Assembly (NCBI GenBank): GCA_900119535.1 | Contig: FPJT01000009.1 | Span: forward strand, 62,001 to 126,000 | Direction: 5' to 3' | From: Ruminococcus sp. XPD3002 | Lineage (GTDB): Bacteria > Bacillota > Clostridia > Oscillospirales > Ruminococcaceae | Length of the DNA stretch: 64,000 nt | Part shown: piece by piece, positions 58,198-64,000 of the stretch | How positions within the stretch are numbered: position 1 is the stretch's first letter | Layout: each line of letters opens with the position of its first letter | Position numbers and translations under genes: made by a program | Notes under the pieces: generated by a model | Seen by the model: only the letters and a program-made list of their open reading frames with translations | Database searches by the model: none | What the model was told of the DNA's origin: nothing

Positions 58198-59637
58198 ATG
58201 AATATCAAAAAAACTGTTTCCGCTGCGGCTGCTGCTTTAATGCTGATGAATGCTGCATCATGCGGAGAAAAAAACACTTCCGAACCCGCTGCTTCATCCG
58301 AACAGCCTGAGACTTCCGCAGCTTCCGAGACTTCTTCGGAAACTACCTCAGCGGTTGAGGAAAACAGCGATGTACCTGAGATCTCGGGTTACGATCTGCT
58401 GTGGAATGACGAGTTTGACGGTGCGGAAATGGACGAGACAAAGTGGAATTACGAACCCCACGAGCCCGGCTGGACAAACGAGGAGCTTCAGGAGTACACC
58501 ACTTCAACTGACAACGTTTTCGTCAGGGACGGTAAACTCGTTATCAAGGCGATAAAGTCCGAAAAAGACGGCAAGGACTACTATACATCGGGCAAGGTCA
58601 CGGGACAGAACAAGACAGATTTTACCTACGGAAAGGTCGTTGTAAGTGCCAAAGTTCCCGAAGGACAGGGACTCTGGCCTGCAATATGGATGATGCCGAA
58701 GGATGAGAGCTACTATGGACAGTGGCCTAAGTGCGGAGAGATCGACATAATGGAAGTGCTTGGAAGCAGTGTGGATACTGCATACGGTACCCTTCACTAC
58801 GGTGAACCTCATGCGGAACAGCAGGGGACATACGTCCTTGAAGGTACGGACTATTCCAAGGATTTCCACGAGTATTCGGTAGAATGGGAACCGGGAGAGT
58901 TCCGCTGGTACATCGACGGTGAACTCTACCACACCGTAAATGACTGGTTCACTGCGGTAGAGGGCGAGGACGAAAAGCCTTATCCTGCACCTTTCGATCA
59001 GCCGTTCTTTGTGCAGATGAATCTTGCAGTAGGCGGTACATGGCCCGGAGATCCTGATGATACCACTGATTTCGACAAGGCAGAGTTTGAAGTGGACTAC
59101 GTAAGAGTTTATCAGAAACCGCAGTACGATACCAATGTTACAAAGCCTGAGAAAAACTACCGTGAACCTCTTGAGGACGGAAACTATATCTACAACGGAG
59201 ATTTCGCTGAGAACGAGGACCTTACCGATGACGTGAACTGGAAATTCCTTCTGTTTGAAGGGGGCGAAGGTTCAGCAGAGATAAGCGACAATACAATGAT
59301 AATCAAAACAGAGAATGAAGGTACTGTTGATTATTCGGTACAGCTGGTACAGCCTGAACTTCCAATGATAAAGGGTAAGAAGTACAGAGTCACATTCGAT
59401 GCAAGAGCAGATGAGGAAAGAGATATAGTTGTATGTGTATCTGCACCGACTGCCGGATGGATACGCTATCTGGAAGACACAAAGCTCACTGTTCCCACAG
59501 AAAAGACCACTTTCACATACGAATTTGAAATGAAGGACAAGGATGATCCTAACGGACGCCTTGAATTCAATCTTGGACACAGAGGTTCTTCCGCAACTGT
59601 ATACATTTCAAATGTCCGTGTTGAAGAGATAAGCTGA
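58198..59637 (+). CDS. GH16 beta-glucanase lipoprotein with C-terminal carbohydrate-binding module
   Basis: A 479-residue surface enzyme: signal peptide and probable lipidation Cys22 (MNAASC, an imperfect lipobox), Ser/Glu-rich linker, GH16 laminarinase/beta-1,3(4)-glucanase domain (about 64-315) with catalytic Glu181 and Glu186 in GEIDIMEV, and a beta-sandwich CBM4/9-like module (about 340-478, NYIYNGDFAENEDLTDDVNWKFL). Likely cleaves mixed-linkage or beta-1,3-glucan. It lacks a dockerin, so it is membrane-anchored rather than cellulosomal. AGGAGG precedes ATG. Confidence 0.92.
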   Translation: MNIKKTVSAAAAALMLMNAASCGEKNTSEPAASSEQPETSAASETSSETTSAVEENSDVPEISGYDLLWNDEFDGAEMDETKWNYEPHEPGWTNEELQEYTTSTDNVFVRDGKLVIKAIKSEKDGKDYYTSGKVTGQNKTDFTYGKVVVSAKVPEGQGLWPAIWMMPKDESYYGQWPKCGEIDIMEVLGSSVDTAYGTLHYGEPHAEQQGTYVLEGTDYSKDFHEYSVEWEPGEFRWYIDGELYHTVNDWFTAVEGEDEKPYPAPFDQPFFVQMNLAVGGTWPGDPDDTTDFDKAEFEVDYVRVYQKPQYDTNVTKPEKNYREPLEDGNYIYNGDFAENEDLTDDVNWKFLLFEGGEGSAEISDNTMIIKTENEGTVDYSVQLVQPELPMIKGKKYRVTFDARADEERDIVVCVSAPTAGWIRYLEDTKLTVPTEKTTFTYEFEMKDKDDPNGRLEFNLGHRGSSATVYISNVRVEEIS

Positions 59638-59658
59638 CAAGTAAATATAAAATAAAGA

Positions 59659-59684
59659 GGGTACTGCCGGAGCAGTACCCTTTT
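59659..59684 (+). terminator. Terminator after the GH16 gene
   Basis: GGGTACTGC-cgga-GCAGTACCC followed by TTTT. Confidence 0.93.
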
Positions 59685-59717
59685 CTATGGAGATTGTTTG
59701 AAAATGTCTTGTAAAAA

Positions 59718-60140
59718 TCAAGCAATAGCAGCGCCGAGTGCCTTGCACTGAGCAACAGCATCGTCGTCGGGAGCTTCGTTTACTGTAAGTGAATCAGCAG
59801 CGATATCTGCTCCTGCATTCTTTGCATCGTCCTCCCAGTTACGCATCCATTCGCCGTCGCCCCAGCCGTATGAACCGAAGAGAACTACCTTCTTGCCTGC
59901 GAGACTGCCCTTTACAGCATCCCACATAGGCTGGAATTCGTCTTCCTCAAGAACCTCTGCACCCATTGCAGGGCAACCGAAAGCAAATGCGTCATAATTT
60001 GCAACTGAATCGGCATTGAAGTCAGAAGCGCTGATGAGCTCAGCCTCTGCACCCTTCTCCTTAGCTCCGTCAGCAACGGCATTTGCCATAGCCTCTGTAT
60101 TGCCTGTACCGCTCCAGAAAACAACTGCGATCTTACTCAT
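59718..60140 (-). CDS. Flavodoxin
   Basis: A 140-residue short-chain flavodoxin with the FMN phosphate loop WSGTGNTEAMA (residues 9-19), FGCPAMGAE and FGSYGWGDGEWM isoalloxazine loops. It carries single electrons at low potential in place of ferredoxin, often under iron shortage. Promoter at 60215-60243. Confidence 0.94.
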   Translation of the reverse strand: MSKIAVVFWSGTGNTEAMANAVADGAKEKGAEAELISASDFNADSVANYDAFAFGCPAMGAEVLEEDEFQPMWDAVKGSLAGKKVVLFGSYGWGDGEWMRNWEDDAKNAGADIAADSLTVNEAPDDDAVAQCKALGAAIA

Positions 60141-60214
60141 GATTAATTCCTTTCTGTTAGCCTTGGCTAACCCTTGATCAAAATAAAAAGTGCTGTATAC
60201 ACTTTAACATTGTT

Positions 60215-60243
60215 ATTATATCAGATGCAGAAGGCTTGTTCAA
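60215..60243 (-). promoter_or_regulatory. Promoter of the flavodoxin gene
   Basis: Minus strand: TTGAAC (60238-60243), 17-bp spacer, TATAAT (60215-60220). Confidence 0.75.
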
Positions 60244-60370
60244 CTCCATTGCGGCTTCTTCTGCTCCATAAGGACTTTCGTTATTGCTCCGCAAATTAAC
60301 TCTTGAAGAATTATACGAATGACAAGCAAGAAAAAACATGAGTTTGTCGTGGTGCAATACTGAAAAAAAC

Positions 60371-60403
60371 TATATGCCCCGCTCATTTGAACGGGGCATA
60401 TAT
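60371..60403 (-). terminator. Terminator after the MacAB-like operon
   Basis: Perfect palindrome TATATGCCCCG / CGGGGCATATA; on the minus strand it is followed by GTTTTTTT. The rest of the 305-base gap 60141-60445 shows only the flavodoxin promoter and no gene. Confidence 0.9.
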
Positions 60404-60445
60404 GGATGAGAGAATGTTGGAAAATTTCCGTAGTCAGCTTAAGTA

Positions 60446-61750
60446 TTATTCGTATCTCAGAGCATCGATAGGATCCATCTTTGCAGCCTTTCCAGCAGGA
60501 TAGAGTCCGAAGAAGATGCCTGTGAGAGTTGAGAATATAAGCGAGATAACTATTCCGCCGATAGAAGGTGTAATAGATACGTTTCCGAGGAGATCCGCAT
60601 AAGTCGGATCAGACTGGATAACGCTGTTTGCGATAACTGCAACGATCTCGCCGTTGAGGAGTCCTACGATGATTCCTATGATACCGCCGATAAGGCAGAT
60701 GATAATAGCTTCTGTAACGAACTGTGATTTAATGGTACTCTTTTTAGCACCGAGTGCTTTTCGTATACCGATCTCACGTGTTCTCTCTGTAACGCTTACG
60801 AGCATGATGTTCATAACTCCGACACCGCCAACGAGAAGTGAAAGTGCAGCGATAACAGAGATGATAACTGTAAGGATAGAGATAGCAGATGACATAACCT
60901 TCATTACCTGTTCATTTGTAACAACTCTTACACCGCAACCCTTTATCTGCTCATACTGCTCATTAAAGTAGCTTTCCATTTTACTCTGTGCTTCGCTTGG
61001 AGTGAGAGAGTTATCAAATGTAAATACACAGTAATAGAAGTATTCATCATAATCTGATGTGCCCGAAAGCTCGCTTGCTATAGTGTAAGGAATGTACATA
61101 GGAGTTTTAATATCCTCTTCCTTAGTGTTTCCTGTACCCATACCCTGAAGCATTTCGTTATACTTGTAAACACCGACGATAGTGAATTCTACAGGGAGAG
61201 ATTCGTTGACAGTGAGACTGATCTCCTGTCCGATAGGCTCTTCGTTGTCCTTGAAATACTGCTTTACGAATACATCTGAAACAACGCAGGTATGGCGGTC
61301 TTCAAGGCTGTCTCGGAAGGATATCTTTCTTCCTGAGAGCATTTTTACACTATAGTAATCAAAAGTACCTTCTGCACCACCGGTGAGAGAAACGTTTACT
61401 GTCTGCTTCTGTGAGTTGATAAGGTTTCCTTCACCGCCCTGTACATCCTGACCGAAATAGAATTCGCCGGGATATTTATCAAGGAATCCCTTGATCATAT
61501 CCATTGTTATCCAGTCTTCAACATCGGGTTCTTCATCCGGATTATCAGGAGCAACTATTACTTCCATAAGGTTTGAAGCACCGAGATTCTGGAATGTATT
61601 GCTGAATGTAGAGCTGAGTGTATTACCGAGTGTAGTGATAGTTATAACGGCGCTGATACCGATGATGATACCAAGCATTGTAAGAAGCGAACGCATCTTG
61701 TTGGACCAGATAGAGCTCAGTGCCATTTTAAGGTTTTCCCAAAACTTCAT
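60446..61750 (-). CDS. MacB-like ABC transporter permease (FtsX-type)
   Basis: A 434-residue protein with an N-terminal helix (SLLTMLGIIIGISAVITI), a large extracytoplasmic MacB-PCD domain (about 50-285) and three C-terminal helices with the FtsX motif VTERTREIGIRKALGAKKSTI. Together with the ATPase and the HlyD-type adaptor it forms a mechanotransmission exporter for peptides, lipoproteins or antibiotics. It touches the ATPase stop by one base. Confidence 0.9.
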   Translation of the reverse strand: MKFWENLKMALSSIWSNKMRSLLTMLGIIIGISAVITITTLGNTLSSTFSNTFQNLGASNLMEVIVAPDNPDEEPDVEDWITMDMIKGFLDKYPGEFYFGQDVQGGEGNLINSQKQTVNVSLTGGAEGTFDYYSVKMLSGRKISFRDSLEDRHTCVVSDVFVKQYFKDNEEPIGQEISLTVNESLPVEFTIVGVYKYNEMLQGMGTGNTKEEDIKTPMYIPYTIASELSGTSDYDEYFYYCVFTFDNSLTPSEAQSKMESYFNEQYEQIKGCGVRVVTNEQVMKVMSSAISILTVIISVIAALSLLVGGVGVMNIMLVSVTERTREIGIRKALGAKKSTIKSQFVTEAIIICLIGGIIGIIVGLLNGEIVAVIANSVIQSDPTYADLLGNVSITPSIGGIVISLIFSTLTGIFFGLYPAGKAAKMDPIDALRYE

Positions 61751-62478
61751 TATGCGTTCACCTCCGTTTCCGTGCTGTCGGGATCCTTATATCCCGTATC
61801 GGAGACGATGTTTCCGTCGCTGATAGTGATGATACGATCAGTTTCAGCGGCAAGCTCCGGGCTGTGGGTGATGAGGACTATTGTTTTGCCCTCTTCCTTG
61901 TGGAGCTTATGGAAGATATCCATAACAAGGTGACCTGTTTTACTGTCGAGAGCACCTGTAGGCTCGTCGGCGAGTATTATAGAAGGATCGTTAGCCATAG
62001 CACGTGCGATAGCCACACGCTGTTTCTGACCGCCTGAAAGCTCATTTGGCTTATGGCTCGCACGATCGGACATTTCAACCAGTTTGAGAAGCTCGAGAGC
62101 TCTCTGACGGCGTTCCTTACGTGATTTTCCTGCATAGAGCATAGGAAGCTCAACGTTTTTCAGTGCATTTGATTTTGAGATAAGGTTGAATGTCTGGAAA
62201 ACGAAGCCTATCTCCTTATTTCTTATCTGACTGAGCTGCTTATCGTTAAGACGGCTTACGTCAGTACCGTTAAGGTGGTATGTACCTTCGGTAGGTCTGT
62301 CGAGAGCGCCGATTATGTTCATAAGAGTACTCTTACCAGAACCGGAAGCGCCGACTATAGCTACAAACTCGCCCTCATGAACGGTTATATTCATGCCGTT
62401 GAGTATCTGAAGCTCATTAGGCTGACCTATATAGTAGCGTTTGATGATGTTACTCATCTCAATGACTCTTTTGCTCAT
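61750..62478 (-). CDS. MacB-like ABC transporter ATP-binding protein
   Basis: A 242-residue ATPase of the LolD/MacB class: Walker A GASGSGKSTLMNIIG (residues about 42-56), LSGGQKQRVAIARAMA, Walker B IILADEPTGALDSKTG, switch ITHSPELA. Middle gene of the exporter operon; one-base overlap with the permease gene, 2-base gap from the adaptor gene. Confidence 0.93.
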   Translation of the reverse strand: MSKRVIEMSNIIKRYYIGQPNELQILNGMNITVHEGEFVAIVGASGSGKSTLMNIIGALDRPTEGTYHLNGTDVSRLNDKQLSQIRNKEIGFVFQTFNLISKSNALKNVELPMLYAGKSRKERRQRALELLKLVEMSDRASHKPNELSGGQKQRVAIARAMANDPSIILADEPTGALDSKTGHLVMDIFHKLHKEEGKTIVLITHSPELAAETDRIITISDGNIVSDTGYKDPDSTETEVNA

Positions 62479-62480
62479 AA

Positions 62481-63935
62481 TTACTCACCGTCATCCTCAG
62501 CTTCCGTAGTTATAGCTTCATAGTAGCTTCCTGAAACTCTGACGCTCTTTCCGTCCTCGACATTCTTTGGATCAGTGAGGATGCGGTCGCCGTCCTTGAG
62601 TTCGGATGAAGAAATTTCAGTGAGATAAGAAGTCTCCATACCTTTTTCTACTTCGACCTTCTTAGCAGTGCATTTTGAGCCTGTACCCTCAGCGAGGTAT
62701 ACATAGCACTTGTCGTCCTCTTCGATGATAGAATCATAAGGAACAGCAAGAACATCGTCCTTTGATTCGAGAGCGATCTTTACCTTTGCGTTCATACCGA
62801 TAAGAAGGCCTGATTCAGCATTGTCAACAGCGATCTCAGCTTCATAGCCGTTGTTCTTTGTTTCGCCTGTGATAGCGTTTGCGGAAGTGCTTGAGATGTT
62901 TATAACTCTTTCGACTTTACCGTTGAACTCCTTATTTCCTGTAGCGTTTGTAGTGATAACAGCGCTCTGTCCCTCGTGTACGCTGAGGATATCTGTTTCC
63001 TTGACAGTAACCTTTATGCGGAGTGAAGAAGTATCTTCAAGAGTCATGATAGCGTCTGTAGTAGGGATGCTTCCCTCTGAAACGCTGAGTGTAGTAACTA
63101 TACCGTCCTTAGGAGCCTTTACTGTACACTTGTTGATCTTGTCCTGAAGCTTGTCGAGCTGAGCCTGAGTTGAGCTGTCTGTTTCAAACTTCTCTGCGTT
63201 GATAGTATCCTGAGCAGCCTGTACAGCCTGATCTCCGCTTGAAACAGCACGGTCATAAGCAGCATTTGCTTCGTCGATAGCGCTGTCGTAAGTGCTTAAG
63301 CTGTCGCCGAGAGTATTGTATTCGCTCTCAGCCATTTTGTACTGTTCATACAGTGCAGAAGCCTGAGCCTCGGCAGTTGCATCGCCTGTTGAGTAAGCAG
63401 CGTTGTAAGCCTGTTCATACTGTGAATAGAGCTCGTTCTTTCTGCTTTCAGCCTGATTGTATCTGCTGTAAGCCTTGTCACGGGCACTTATTGCGTTGTC
63501 GATAGCACGCTGAGCAGCGTTGACAGCAGCATCTCTGTCTGACTTTGCAGTGTTGAGAGCACGCTGATTGATCTCGTGGAGACTCTGCTGTTTCTCGCCT
63601 GTCTTGTCAAAGCTTGCCTTAAGGTTGTCGTACTCTGTCTGAAGATCGGAGCTGTCGAAGACGCATAATACGTCGCCCTCCTTGACGCTGCTGCCGACCT
63701 CAACGTTCAGCTGCTTGACCTTTGTATTAAGGTCGCTTGTGATCTTTACTTCGTTTGAGCCCTCAACTGAACCTGTAACGTTGATATAGTTCTCAACTGT
63801 CTGGTGCTCGAGCGTGTAAGCTCCTGATGTAGGACCGAGGTCAACGGTCTGTGAAGCGCAGGAAACTGCGCCTGAAAGCATTAAAGCAGAGGCAGAAACT
63901 ACAGCCAGTGCCTTTAAGATGTACTTATTGTTCAT
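62481..63935 (-). CDS. HlyD/MacA-type periplasmic adaptor (membrane fusion protein)
   Basis: A 484-residue exported adaptor: signal peptide with lipobox-like SGAVSCAS, split biotinyl-lipoyl domain (VEGSNEVKITSDLNTKVKQLNVEVGSSVKEGDVL and ... KAPKDGIVTTLSVSEGS), a long coiled-coil hairpin rich in Ala, Arg and Tyr (about 105-245), and beta-barrel domains. It links the ABC permease to the outside in Gram-positive MacAB-like exporters. ATG 63935 follows AAGGAG; longer starts are weaker. The operon promoter lies beyond 63936 or outside the window. Confidence 0.9.
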   Translation of the reverse strand: MNNKYILKALAVVSASALMLSGAVSCASQTVDLGPTSGAYTLEHQTVENYINVTGSVEGSNEVKITSDLNTKVKQLNVEVGSSVKEGDVLCVFDSSDLQTEYDNLKASFDKTGEKQQSLHEINQRALNTAKSDRDAAVNAAQRAIDNAISARDKAYSRYNQAESRKNELYSQYEQAYNAAYSTGDATAEAQASALYEQYKMAESEYNTLGDSLSTYDSAIDEANAAYDRAVSSGDQAVQAAQDTINAEKFETDSSTQAQLDKLQDKINKCTVKAPKDGIVTTLSVSEGSIPTTDAIMTLEDTSSLRIKVTVKETDILSVHEGQSAVITTNATGNKEFNGKVERVINISSTSANAITGETKNNGYEAEIAVDNAESGLLIGMNAKVKIALESKDDVLAVPYDSIIEEDDKCYVYLAEGTGSKCTAKKVEVEKGMETSYLTEISSSELKDGDRILTDPKNVEDGKSVRVSGSYYEAITTEAEDDGE

Positions 63936-64000
63936 ACGAACAATTCTCCTTTCCAAATCCAACATTCGTTTTAACATTAGTTTTAATGTATGAAGCGCTA

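Noticed and set aside
1..64000. tRNA, rRNA, prophage and intact insertion sequences
   Set aside because: No tRNA-like GGTTCGAATCC arm, no phage structural or integrase genes and no transposase were seen.

Overview
The window looks like a chromosomal segment from a low-to-mid-GC Gram-positive gut or rumen bacterium of the genus Ruminococcus or a close relative. Five secreted proteins carry dockerin modules, the cellulosome docking domain: a two-domain Cthe_2159-like glycan-binding protein, an SH3/LRR/transglutaminase protein, a GH44 glucanase with a PTTAAPVQ linker, and two uncharacterised proteins. There is also a GH16 lipoprotein. SigmaA-type promoters (TTGACN, 17 bp, TATAAT) and AGGAGG ribosome binding sites are very regular, and many starts were chosen from them. 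The species is an inference; no rRNA or tRNA gene was seen.

Layout, left half. 1-5 kb: 3' part of a Clp-type AAA+ ATPase, a patatin phospholipase, a cyclase-family hydrolase, a PnuC-type transporter behind a terminator-controlled leader, and a DIP1984 protein. 5.4-9.1 kb (minus): a zinc ABC importer with a Zur-like box and two paralogous CC-motif lipoproteins. 9.3-12.5 kb: dockerin/Cthe_2159 protein. 12.8-17.6 kb: cobalamin nucleotide-loop genes (cobT, cobU, cobS and a degenerate CobU-like gene), then DUF5071, MmcQ/YjbR, SDR and HD-domain genes. 18-22.5 kb: LTA-synthase-like protein, thioesterase, PrsW, AzlCD. 22.7-27.4 kb: divergent dockerin genes (LRR/transglutaminase and GH44). 27.4-32.9 kb (minus): a thyX-led run with DUF2156, DJ-1, 5-formyl-THF cyclo-ligase, mltG and U32/TrhP. 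33-38 kb: a PrsA-like lipoprotein, then a two-component system with an ABC exporter behind a tandem-repeat operator.

Right half. 38.4-41.4 kb: metallophosphoesterase, amino-acid ABC transporter, a likely 6S RNA and a DUF1292 gene. 41.5-42.9 kb: no gene, but a promoter, about 1.36 kb of repeated hairpin modules with a period near 183 nt, and a strong terminator. I read this as a very large structured non-coding RNA, the most interesting object here. 42.9-47.1 kb: rarA, a compact pyrophosphatase-family protein, a Nudix protein, a methyltransferase and glyA. 47.2-52.6 kb: an aroB-aroA-aroC operon continuing through DUF4364 and small genes into a dockerin gene. 52.7 kb: a palindromic MITE. 53-60 kb: a Ser/His/Gly-rich membrane protein with 12-residue repeats, a membrane protein, a cation/proton antiporter, divergent dockerin and GH16 genes, and a flavodoxin. 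60.4-64 kb: a MacAB-like exporter.

Functionally the window joins plant-polysaccharide capture and degradation (dockerin proteins, GH44, GH16) with metal and cofactor housekeeping (zinc import, cobinamide salvage, NAD-precursor uptake, folate/thymidylate metabolism), aromatic amino acid synthesis, and envelope maintenance or defence. Between genes there are many palindromic dispersed repeats of at least four types, suggesting a genome rich in small non-autonomous elements. No CRISPR array, prophage or intact insertion sequence was seen.
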